Source of the DNA: JBDTGE01 sp050742975
GTDB lineage: Bacteria; Actinomycetota; Actinomycetes; Mycobacteriales; Jatrophihabitantaceae
Direction of reading: 5' to 3'
DNA: 13,098 bases
NCBI GenBank assembly: GCA_050742975.1
Contig: JBOGDQ010000274.1
Coordinates: forward strand, 1 to 13,098
This document shows, one piece after another, positions 1-6,827 of the stretch. The translations under genes were made by a program, and so were the position numbers. Position 1 is the stretch's first letter, and each line of letters opens with the position of its first letter. Below the pieces are notes generated by a model. The model had not been told where the DNA came from, did no database searches, and saw nothing but the letters and a program-made list of their open reading frames with translations.

Positions 1-20
1 GCCGATGCCAATGCATCGGC
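1..20. terminator. Hairpin at the left edge, possible terminator downstream of mutT1
   Basis: Bases 1-8 (GCCGATGC) and 13-20 (GCATCGGC) are perfect inverted repeats around a 4-base CAAT loop. The stem may continue beyond the left edge. It lies about 80 bp past the mutT1 stop. In M. tuberculosis a convergent gene (hupB) follows here, so a terminator between converging genes would fit. There is no T-tract on the visible side. Bases 79-91 hold a second, weaker stem (GGGCC-TGC-GGCCC) just after the mutT1 stop. The rest of 1-98 shows no credible gene. Confidence 0.4.
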
Positions 21-98
21 CCCGCCGTTTCAGTTGGGCCGCAGCCGATCCGCCGGAGTTGGACCGGCCTGGATGTCTGGGCCTGCGGCCCCTGATGT

Positions 99-968
99 TC
101 ACCGACAATCCTCGTAGTAATCCGCGGCTACCACGTCGCCGTCGACGACCGAGAGCACCCACACCGCTCCCTTGCGCGTGTCCGGCGGGCCACCACCCGG
201 GCCGAGCCGGTCGACCATCGACGGGATGGTGATGCCCTGGCTGCAGACGACGCTCACCTTGCCCGGCTTGGCCAGGGCGAGCAGCGCTGTCTGCGTCGTC
301 GACGGTGACCGCAGGAACGACTCGTCGTTGAACGCCGGCTCGATGCGCACGTTCATGTCGAGTGCGGCGGCGAGCGGCTCGACGGTCTGCACGCAGCGAA
401 CCCGGTCCGCGGAGTAGATCCGCGTCGGCGCGAAGTACGGCAGGAACGTCGCTAGCGCGGCGGCTTGACGCAGCCCGACCTCGTCCAGCGGTCGCAGCGC
501 GTCCTCCCCGCGCCACTCGCTGCGCTTGCCCGCGCGGCCGTGCCGGACCAGGACGAGCACCGAGTCGGTCGTCGGAACCGACGCGAAGTCCGCAACGACA
601 CTCCGGTCGACGTCGTAGCTGAGCACCTTGCGCGCCTTGCCCGCCTTCAACCACGCGACGTCGTCGGCCTCGTCGTTGGCGACGAACTCGCCGTCGAGGT
701 ACCGCATCGCCCAGTACGCGACGCTCTTGCGGGACGAGTCGACGACGTAGCGCACCCGGCCGATCCGCCTGGCCACCGCCACCCTCGCCCCGAGCTCCTC
801 GCGGACCTCACGCACCGCCGCGCTGAGTTCGGGCTCGCCCGGTTCGAGCTTGCCCTTCGGCAGCGTCCAGTCGTCGTAGCGCGGTCGGTGGATCAGCGCG
901 ACCTCGACGATGCCCGCCCGGACCCGCCAGACGACGCCGCCGGCCGCGGCGACGGTACGTGCGGCCAT
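99..968 (-). CDS. mutT1: MutT1-like Nudix hydrolase with C-terminal histidine phosphatase domain
   Basis: This is a two-domain cytoplasmic protein of 289 aa. Residues 1-125 are a Nudix hydrolase with a complete Nudix box at residues 39-61 (G-x5-E-x7-REVREELGA), including the metal-binding glutamates. Residues 135-289 are a histidine-phosphatase (RHG) domain with the nucleophile motif RHG at 142-144 (His143). This architecture is that of mycobacterial MutT1, which is known to hydrolyse 8-oxo-(d)GTP and diadenosine polyphosphates, so housecleaning of the nucleotide pool is the likely role. The position where many RHG enzymes have a second catalytic His-Gly reads C-S-Q-G (242-245). The ATG lies 3 bp after the ppk1 stop, so the two are almost certainly cotranscribed and probably translationally coupled. 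The family call is secure. The exact substrate is inferred from the orthologue. Confidence 0.93.
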   Translation of the reverse strand: MAARTVAAAGGVVWRVRAGIVEVALIHRPRYDDWTLPKGKLEPGEPELSAAVREVREELGARVAVARRIGRVRYVVDSSRKSVAYWAMRYLDGEFVANDEADDVAWLKAGKARKVLSYDVDRSVVADFASVPTTDSVLVLVRHGRAGKRSEWRGEDALRPLDEVGLRQAAALATFLPYFAPTRIYSADRVRCVQTVEPLAAALDMNVRIEPAFNDESFLRSPSTTQTALLALAKPGKVSVVCSQGITIPSMVDRLGPGGGPPDTRKGAVWVLSVVDGDVVAADYYEDCR

Positions 969-971
969 CGG

Positions 972-3113
972 CTACTCGCCGCGGTCGGCAAGGCGTTTCA
1001 TCATGAGCTCCTGGAAGTCGTTCCGGTCGGCGCCGCCCGAGCGTACCCAGTTGCCCGCCGGTCGCAGCTCCCATGCCGCGGTGCCGGCGTCGAAGGCCAG
1101 GTCCAGGAACTCGCGCAGCTCGGCGCACGCCTGCACGTCGGACACCTGGCACAGCACTTCTACCCGCCGGTCCAGGTTGCGGTGCATCAGGTCGGCCGAG
1201 CCGAGCCAGTACTCCGGCTCGTCGCCGTTGCCGAAGTAGTAGACCCGCGAGTGCTCGAGGAACCGGCCGAGGATCGAACGGGTGGTGATGTTGTCCGACA
1301 GCCCCGGGACGCCGGACCGGATCGCGCAGAAGGTCCGCACCAGCAGGTCGACGCGCACCCCGGCCTGCGAGGCCCGGTACAGCGCGTCGATCATCTGCTC
1401 GTCCACGAGGTGGTTGGTCTTGAACTGGATCCGTGCCTCGCGGCCGGCCCGCGCGTGCGCGATCTCGCGCTCGATCCGCTCGATCAGCCCCGCGCGCAGC
1501 CGTTGCGGCGCGACGAGCAGCGAGCGGTACTCGGTCTGCCTCGAGTACCCGGTGAGCACGTTGAACAGGTCGGTGATGTCGGCACAGATCGCCTCGTCGG
1601 CCGTGAACAGGCCGAGGTCCTCGTAGATCCGCGCGGTCTTCGGGTTGTAGTTGCCGGTGCCGATGTGCGCGTACCGCCTGATCTGCCCGCCCTCCTGGCG
1701 CACCACGAGAGCGATCTTGCAGTGGGTCTTGAGCCCGACGACGCCGTACACGACATGGCAGCCGGCCCGCTCCAGCGCCCGCGCCCACTTGATGTTCGCC
1801 TGCTCGTCGAACCGGGCCTGGATCTCGACCAGCGCCACCACCTGCTTGCCGGCCTCGGCCGCGTCGACCAGCGCATCGACGATCGGGGAGTCACCGGAGG
1901 TGCGGTACAGCGTCTGCTTGATCGCCAGGACGTTCGGATCCGCGGCCGCCTGTTCGATGAAGCGCTGCACGCTCGTCGCGAACGATTCGTACGGATGGTG
2001 CACCAGCACGTCGCCCTCGCGCAGCGTGGCGAACACCGACTTCGGTATCTCGCCCTCGGCGAAGCGTGGATGCGTCGCCGGGACGAACGGGCGTTCCTTG
2101 AGGGCGGGACGGTCCAGGTGGTAGATCTGCCACAGCGCGCTGAGATCGAGCAGCCCTGGCAGGTGCTGTACGTCCTCGACGCCGACCTCGATCTCGTCGA
2201 CGAGGAGTTCGACGACCTCCTCGTCGATGTCGTCGGTGACCTCCAGCCGCACTGCCGGGCCGAACCGCCGCCGCATCAGCTCGCGCTCGAGCGCCTGCAG
2301 CAGATCCTCGTCCCGGTCGTCCTCCACCTCGACGTCGGCGTTGCGGGTGACGCGGAACAGGTGGCGCTCGACGACCTGCATGCCGGGGAACAGCATGGAC
2401 AGATGGGCGGCGATCAGGTCCTCCAGCGGCAGGTATTCGGCCTCGATCGGCGTCTGCGACACGACGACGAACCGCGGGACGTTGTTCGGCACCTTGACGC
2501 GCGCGAACCGCTGCGAGCCTGTCCCGCCGGCAACCCCGCTGTCGGGGTCGCGGACGAGCACGGCGAGGTTCAGTGACAGTCCGGAGATGTACGGGAACGG
2601 GTGCGCCGGGTCGACGGCTAGCGGCGTCAGCACCGGGAACACCTTGGTACGGAAGTAGTCGGCCAGCCGGGCGCGCTCCTCCTCGTCGAGGTCGTCCCAT
2701 CGCCGGATGTGGATGCCCTCGGCGGCCAGCGCGGGGTTGACGTCGTCGCGGAAGCAGCGGGCGTGCCGTTCGGCCAGTTCGCGGGTCCGGTCGGCCAGCG
2801 CGGCCAGCAACTCGTTCGGTGACAGGCCGTCCGGGGACGGCACCTGCAGGCCCATGTCGGCGCGGCGCTTGAGGCCGGCCACGCGGACCATGGTGAACTC
2901 GTCGAGGTTGCTGGCGAAGATCGCGAGGAACTTGACCCGCTCCAGCAGCGGCTGGCGGGTGTCCTCGGCCTGGGCCAGTACGCGCTCGCTGTAGGCCAGC
3001 CAGGACAGTTCGCGGTTGGCGAAGCGGCCCGCGGGCAGTTCGGGCAGCTCGTCGGCGGGCGGCTCGGGCTCCGGCCCGGTCACGGCGTCGCGGTTGGCGA
3101 GATCACCGGTCAT
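972..3113 (-). CDS. ppk1: Polyphosphate kinase 1 (RNA degradosome-independent, PPK1 family)
   Basis: PPK1 reversibly transfers the ATP gamma-phosphate to inorganic polyphosphate, making the storage and stress polymer. The 713-aa length is normal for the family. The N-terminal domain carries FANRELSWL (31-39) and the NLDEF-MVRVAGL block (69-81). The two phospholipase-D-like catalytic domains contain LKTHCK with His464, which matches the autophosphorylated histidine, and AHIGTGNYNPKTARIYEDL starting at 482, with His483. The GSADLMHRNLDRRVE block contains His644. The first about 30 residues are acidic and proline-rich and probably disordered. The ATG at 3113 is 7 bp past the cofC stop, with no clear Shine-Dalgarno, consistent with coupling to cofC. 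mutT1 follows 3 bp downstream. The same trio occurs in mycobacteria. Confidence 0.97.
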   Translation of the reverse strand: MTGDLANRDAVTGPEPEPPADELPELPAGRFANRELSWLAYSERVLAQAEDTRQPLLERVKFLAIFASNLDEFTMVRVAGLKRRADMGLQVPSPDGLSPNELLAALADRTRELAERHARCFRDDVNPALAAEGIHIRRWDDLDEEERARLADYFRTKVFPVLTPLAVDPAHPFPYISGLSLNLAVLVRDPDSGVAGGTGSQRFARVKVPNNVPRFVVVSQTPIEAEYLPLEDLIAAHLSMLFPGMQVVERHLFRVTRNADVEVEDDRDEDLLQALERELMRRRFGPAVRLEVTDDIDEEVVELLVDEIEVGVEDVQHLPGLLDLSALWQIYHLDRPALKERPFVPATHPRFAEGEIPKSVFATLREGDVLVHHPYESFATSVQRFIEQAAADPNVLAIKQTLYRTSGDSPIVDALVDAAEAGKQVVALVEIQARFDEQANIKWARALERAGCHVVYGVVGLKTHCKIALVVRQEGGQIRRYAHIGTGNYNPKTARIYEDLGLFTADEAICADITDLFNVLTGYSRQTEYRSLLVAPQRLRAGLIERIEREIAHARAGREARIQFKTNHLVDEQMIDALYRASQAGVRVDLLVRTFCAIRSGVPGLSDNITTRSILGRFLEHSRVYYFGNGDEPEYWLGSADLMHRNLDRRVEVLCQVSDVQACAELREFLDLAFDAGTAAWELRPAGNWVRSGGADRNDFQELMMKRLADRGE

Positions 3114-3120
3114 AGTTCAA

Positions 3121-3771
3121 TCATGACGGCCCGAGGTGAACAGTGGGTGACGAGTTCGCACTATCCAGGACGGCCCGCGTGAACCGGCCCAGGCCGTAAC
3201 GGCGGGCGGCCTCCAGGTCGGCGCCGGTGTCGACGTCGTGCCGCAGACCGGGTCCGGCCTCCAGCCGCGCCGCCTGCGCGCCGTGCCGGGCTGCCGACCC
3301 GGGCCCGAACGCGGGCGAGAGGGATACGCCGGGGCGGACGGCGAGCAGCGTGGTTCCGGTCCCTGCCGCATCCGGGACGAAGCTGCGCGCCGTGCCGGCC
3401 GCCTGGACCAGCACCTGAGTCAGCTCGTCCGGCCGCAGCGCGGGCAGGTCACCCAGCAGCGCGACGACGCCGTCCCGCGGCCAGCGGGCGGCCGCGTGCG
3501 CCGCGCCCTCGTCCAGGGCGGCGTTCAGGCCGGGCGCCGTCTGCACGAACACCAGATCCGGGCAGACGTCAGCGGCATCCTGGTCCGGGCCTGCCCTGTC
3601 GGTGACCAGCACCAGGCGCCCCACCCCGTCGGCGGCGCGGGCTGCGGCCAGCGTGTCGGCGCGGATGGCCGCGACCAGCCGCCGGTGAGCTGCGGGGTCA
3701 ACGCTTGCCGCGGCCAGCCGGGATTTCGCGTCCGGAAGCGACTTGGCCGCAATCAGCACAGTCCAGCGCAC
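3121..3771 (-). CDS. cofC: 2-phospho-L-lactate / phosphoenolpyruvate guanylyltransferase (CofC/FbiD), F420 biosynthesis
   Basis: This enzyme condenses GTP with 2-phospholactate (archaea) or phosphoenolpyruvate (as shown for mycobacterial FbiD). The product is the activated precursor of the deazaflavin cofactor F420. The 216-aa product has the nucleotidyltransferase-type N-terminus VLIAAKSLPDAKSRL, the GDLPAL metal/nucleotide motif, and FVPDAAGTGTTLL followed by FGPGSAARH, all typical of CofC. The frame stays open upstream, antisense to plsC, but homology begins only at V-R-W-T-V-L-I. I therefore chose GTG 3771 (a second GTG lies at 3759). No Shine-Dalgarno precedes it; a TACACT box ends 6 bp upstream, so a leaderless mRNA is possible. 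It is the first gene of the cofC-ppk1-mutT1 operon and diverges from plsC. Its presence implies F420-dependent oxidoreductases in the host. Confidence 0.92.
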   Translation of the reverse strand: MRWTVLIAAKSLPDAKSRLAAASVDPAAHRRLVAAIRADTLAAARAADGVGRLVLVTDRAGPDQDAADVCPDLVFVQTAPGLNAALDEGAAHAAARWPRDGVVALLGDLPALRPDELTQVLVQAAGTARSFVPDAAGTGTTLLAVRPGVSLSPAFGPGSAARHGAQAARLEAGPGLRHDVDTGADLEAARRYGLGRFTRAVLDSANSSPTVHLGPS

Positions 3772-3783
3772 CGTGAAAGTGTA
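3772..3783 (-). promoter_or_regulatory. Candidate -10 box for a leaderless cofC-ppk1-mutT1 transcript
   Basis: On the minus strand TACACT (3783-3778) fits the actinobacterial TAnnnT -10 pattern. Six bases (TTCACG) separate it from GTG 3771, so transcription would start at or within a base of the start codon. That agrees with the absence of a Shine-Dalgarno. I see no good TTGACA-like -35 at the matching spacing. Confidence 0.3.
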
Positions 3784-3863
3784 GGGACGCGCGATACGGC
3801 AGACTGCACTGCGGATCAGGCGATCAGCAACCACACCGGGACGAGCGAAGCGGAGACACTGCG

Positions 3864-4610
3864 GTGCCGATGACGCGCAAGCTGCGCAGGCGGGGTTACG
3901 GCGAGAAGGTCGGCGTCGTCTGGGGCATCGTGATGGCCGTCCTGTACGTCCCGTTCTCGGTGCTGGTGAAGATCGGCTACCGCAACCTGGATCGGCTGCC
4001 ACAGGGCGGGCCGGCGATCATCGTGGTCAACCACGTCTCGCACGTCGACCCGTTCCTCGTCGCGAAGATGATCCTCGACGGCGCCCGGCGACCACGCTTC
4101 CTGGCCAAGGACACGATCTTCGACGTCCCTGTCGTCGGTGCCGCGATGCGGGGGATGGGCCACATCCCGGTCAAGCGCGGCTCGGTCGACGCGGTCGAGT
4201 CGCTGGCCGCTGCGGTCGAGGCGCTGCGGCGCGGCGGTCTGATCGTGCTGCACCCCGAGGGAACGGTCACCCGCGACCCGGACGGCTGGCCGATGACCGG
4301 CAAGACGGGTGCTGCGAGGCTGGCTATGCTCGTGCCCGACGTGCCCGTGGTGCCGATCGCACAGTGGGGGGTGCAGCAGCAGATCGACCTGTATCGGAAG
4401 CGGCTGAAGCTGATTCCGCGGCCGAGGCACACGCTGTCGGTCGGAGCACCTGTCGAGCTGTCCGGGTTCCACGACCGCGTGCCGAACGGTAAGACGCTGC
4501 ACGAGGTCACCGATGTCATCATGCGGCGGCTGCGCGACGATGTCGCCGAGCTGCGCGGGGTGCCGGCGCCGCAGGGGCCGCTGTTCCACTGGGTCAGGTC
4601 GGCCAAATGA
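3864..4610 (+). CDS. 1-acyl-sn-glycerol-3-phosphate acyltransferase (PlsC/LPLAT family)
   Basis: The enzyme acylates lysophosphatidic acid to phosphatidic acid at the inner face of the membrane, the second acylation of phospholipid synthesis. The family motifs appear in order: block I NHVSHVD with the HX4D catalytic pair His57/Asp62, block II IPVKRGS (101-107), block III LHPEGTVT (129-135), and block IV VPVVPIAQWG. A hydrophobic segment at about residues 16-35 could anchor it to the membrane. The 248-aa length is normal. GTG 3864 is chosen because GGAG at 3852-3855 lies 8 bp upstream; ATG 3870 is the alternative. It diverges from cofC (92 bp gap) and is followed 61 bp later by gpsA, which makes the glycerol-3-phosphate backbone. 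Other LPLAT substrates cannot be excluded. Confidence 0.9.
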   Translation: MPMTRKLRRRGYGEKVGVVWGIVMAVLYVPFSVLVKIGYRNLDRLPQGGPAIIVVNHVSHVDPFLVAKMILDGARRPRFLAKDTIFDVPVVGAAMRGMGHIPVKRGSVDAVESLAAAVEALRRGGLIVLHPEGTVTRDPDGWPMTGKTGAARLAMLVPDVPVVPIAQWGVQQQIDLYRKRLKLIPRPRHTLSVGAPVELSGFHDRVPNGKTLHEVTDVIMRRLRDDVAELRGVPAPQGPLFHWVRSAK

Positions 4611-4671
4611 GAACCGGAAGCAAGCTGCTCCCTACGGTGCCGGCCACGTCGATGGTTGCGGTAGTGCCGGC

Positions 4672-5670
4672 ATGAGGGCCGCCGTCTTCGGTGCAGGCTC
4701 GTGGGGCTCGGCCTTCGCCAAGGTGCTGGTCGACGCCGGCACGGAGGTGACGTTGTGGGCCCGCCGGGCAGAGCTGGCCGAGCGGATCCAGCGCGAGCAC
4801 GCCAACCCGGACTACCTGCCCGGCGTGGCGCTGCCGGCGCAGCTCACGGCCACCCATGACGCGGCCGCCGCCCTGGACGGTGCGGACCTGGTCGCGTTCG
4901 CCATCCCGTCGCAGGCGCTGCGGGAGAACCTGCTCGACTGGAGCGAGCTGCTGCCGCCGGGCGCCACGCTGATCAGCCTGATGAAGGGCGTCGAGCTCGG
5001 CACCACCAAGCGGATGAGCGAGGTGATCGCGGAGGTCACCGGTGCCGACGCCGGCCGGATCGCCGTCGTGTCCGGACCCAACCTGGCGCTGGAGATCGCC
5101 CGCGAGCAGCCGACCGCGACCGTGGTGGCGTGCACCGATCCCGCGCGGCTGGCTGCCGTCCAGCGGGCGTGCAGCGCGCCGTACTTCCGTCCGTACACGA
5201 ACACGGACGTGATCGGCTGCGAGCTCGGTGGGGCGGTCAAGAACGTGATCGCCCTGGCGGTCGGGATCGCGCACGGCATGAACTTCGGGGACAACACCAG
5301 CGCCTCGCTGATCACGCGGGGGCTGGCCGAGACGTCCCGGCTCGGCATCGAGCTCGGAGCCGATCCGTTGACGTTCGCCGGGCTGGCCGGGATGGGCGAC
5401 CTCGTCGCCACCTGCTCCTCGCCGCTGTCGCGCAACCACGCCCTCGGCGAGCGGCTGGGCCGGGGCGAGAGCATCGAGCAGGCCCAGCAAGCGGCGCACG
5501 GGCAGGTGGCCGAGGGCGCGAAGTCGTGCCGTTCGGTGCTCGAACTGGCGCAGCGGCACGGCGTCGACGTCCCGATCACCCAGGCCGTGGAGGCGGTGTG
5601 TTTCCGGGGACTGAAGCCGCGGGCCCTGCTGGAGCTGCTGATGTCCCGCTCGATCAAGAGCGAGGTCTGA
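4672..5670 (+). CDS. gpsA: NAD(P)-dependent glycerol-3-phosphate dehydrogenase
   Basis: GpsA reduces dihydroxyacetone phosphate to sn-glycerol-3-phosphate in the cytoplasm for phospholipid synthesis. The 332-aa protein opens with the Rossmann motif GAGSWGSAFA (7-16). It has SLMKG with Lys105, SGPNLALEI (the family GPS-x-A-E block), the catalytic ELGGAVKN with Lys190, and FGDNTSASLITRG plus GMGDLVATCSSPLSRN in the C-terminal helical domain. The frame is open back to 4513 inside plsC, but the Rossmann fold fixes the start at ATG 4672. No strong Shine-Dalgarno is visible. The 61-bp gap from plsC contains no clear terminator, so readthrough from plsC is likely. ddl follows after 13-19 bp. The gpsA-ddl pair is conserved in actinobacteria. 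Confidence 0.96.
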   Translation: MRAAVFGAGSWGSAFAKVLVDAGTEVTLWARRAELAERIQREHANPDYLPGVALPAQLTATHDAAAALDGADLVAFAIPSQALRENLLDWSELLPPGATLISLMKGVELGTTKRMSEVIAEVTGADAGRIAVVSGPNLALEIAREQPTATVVACTDPARLAAVQRACSAPYFRPYTNTDVIGCELGGAVKNVIALAVGIAHGMNFGDNTSASLITRGLAETSRLGIELGADPLTFAGLAGMGDLVATCSSPLSRNHALGERLGRGESIEQAQQAAHGQVAEGAKSCRSVLELAQRHGVDVPITQAVEAVCFRGLKPRALLELLMSRSIKSEV

Positions 5671-5689
5671 CCAAGTAGGGTCGGTGCTC

Positions 5690-6760
5690 GTGGGACGGAC
5701 CAGGGTTGCGGTCGTGTACGGCGGGCGCAGCAGCGAGCACGGCATCTCCGTGGTCTCGGCAGGCAGCGTGATCGCCGCGCTGGACCCGGAGAAGTACGAG
5801 GTGGTCCCGATCGGCATCACGCCCGCGGGCGGCTGGGTGCTGACCGACGGCAAGCCGGCCACCATGCAGATCGTCGATCGGCGCGTCCCCGAGGTCGAGA
5901 AGGGCACCGCCGTCGTCCTACCCGGCGACCCGACCTCGTCCGGCCTGATCGCGTTCGAACCGGCCGCCGGGGCGCAGGTCCTGGCCGGGGTCGACGTCGT
6001 GTTCCCTGTGCTGCACGGGCGGTTCGGTGAGGACGGCACGATCCAGGGCCTGCTCGAGATGGCCGGCGTGCCGTACGTCGGGCCGGGTGTCTTCGCCAGC
6101 GCGGCGGCGATGGACAAGGAGTACACGAAGAAGCTGCTGCGCGCCGACGGGCTGGACGTGGGCACGTTCGCCGTCGTGCGCCGTGGCGATGCCGTGTCGA
6201 CGGCTGACCTGCAGCACCTCGGCCTGCCGGTGTTCGTCAAGCCCGCGCGCGCCGGGTCCAGCGTCGGCATCACCAAGGTGAGGTCCTGGGCCGATCTGCC
6301 CGACGCGCTCGAGGCCGCGTTCGAGCACGACAGCAAGGCGCTGGTCGAGGCCGCGCTCGCCGGGCACGAGGTCGAGTGCGGTGTGCTCGAGGACGAGGCC
6401 GGCCAGCCGATGGCGAGCGTCCCGGCCGAGATCCGGATGGTCGGCAGCCACGACTGGTACGACTTCGAGGCCAAGTACCTCGAGGACGCCTGCGAGTTCG
6501 ACATCCCCGCGAAACTGCCCGACGACGTCACCGCGCAGGTGCGCGAGGCTGCCTGCCGCGCGTTCACCGCGCTCGACTGCGCGGGGCTGGCTCGCGTCGA
6601 CTTCTTCGTCACGGACGACGGGCGGGTGGTCGTGAACGAGGTCAACACCATGCCGGGCTTCACGTCGATCTCGCTGTTCCCAAAGATGTGGGCGGCGACG
6701 GGGATCGAGTACCCCGCCCTGGTCGACCGGCTGATCGAGTCTGCCCTGCGCCGCGGGTGA
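5690..6760 (+). CDS. ddl: D-alanine--D-alanine ligase
   Basis: This ATP-grasp enzyme joins two D-alanines into the dipeptide that ends the peptidoglycan stem peptide, and is the target of D-cycloserine. The family landmarks are complete: SSEHGISVVSAGSV near the N-terminus (substrate-binding Glu), HGRFGEDGTIQGLLE (about 109-123), VFVKPARAGSSVGITKV (ATP-binding Lys about 184), HEVECGVL, DWYDFEAKY, and the metal/substrate block RVDFFVTDDGRVVVNEVNTMPGFT (about 302-325). Two GTG starts are possible. GTG 5690 has AGGG (5677-5680) 9 bp upstream and is preferred; GTG 5684 would add two residues but has only 3 bp spacing. It is the last gene of the plsC-gpsA-ddl arm. I see no residue change that would predict loss of activity. 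Confidence 0.96.
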   Translation: MGRTRVAVVYGGRSSEHGISVVSAGSVIAALDPEKYEVVPIGITPAGGWVLTDGKPATMQIVDRRVPEVEKGTAVVLPGDPTSSGLIAFEPAAGAQVLAGVDVVFPVLHGRFGEDGTIQGLLEMAGVPYVGPGVFASAAAMDKEYTKKLLRADGLDVGTFAVVRRGDAVSTADLQHLGLPVFVKPARAGSSVGITKVRSWADLPDALEAAFEHDSKALVEAALAGHEVECGVLEDEAGQPMASVPAEIRMVGSHDWYDFEAKYLEDACEFDIPAKLPDDVTAQVREAACRAFTALDCAGLARVDFFVTDDGRVVVNEVNTMPGFTSISLFPKMWAATGIEYPALVDRLIESALRRG

Positions 6761-6764
6761 TGGC

Positions 6765-6812
6765 GATCTTCCTGCGCTGCGTAGTCCTGGTGACGGCGGG
6801 CGCAGGAAGATC
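6765..6812. terminator. Long inverted repeat between convergent ddl and SDR genes, probable bidirectional terminator
   Basis: GATCTTCCTGCGC (6765-6777) and GCGCAGGAAGATC (6800-6812) are perfect 13-bp inverted repeats with a 22-base loop. The hairpin fills most of the 67-bp gap between the ddl stop and the stop of the opposing SDR gene, so it can serve both. No U-tract follows on either strand, which is common in high-GC actinobacteria. Confidence 0.75.
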
Positions 6813-6827
6813 CACGCAGACGCGCGC

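Noticed and set aside
465..2576. A 703-codon open frame on the plus strand, antisense to mutT1 and ppk1
   Set aside because: Its product is rich in Arg, Asp, Val and His with no recognisable domain, while the minus strand encodes two textbook proteins. Long antisense frames are expected at this GC content.
2552..2578. TGTCACT on the minus strand inside ppk1 as a further ECF41 promoter
   Set aside because: The -35-like box has a mismatch at the last base, and the position 16 bp downstream reads GTCC rather than CGTC. It is also deep within a coding region.
3772..4002. N-terminal extension of the cofC frame to 4002
   Set aside because: It runs antisense to plsC, is low-complexity Arg/Pro/Ala, and the guanylyltransferase fold begins only at about 3771.
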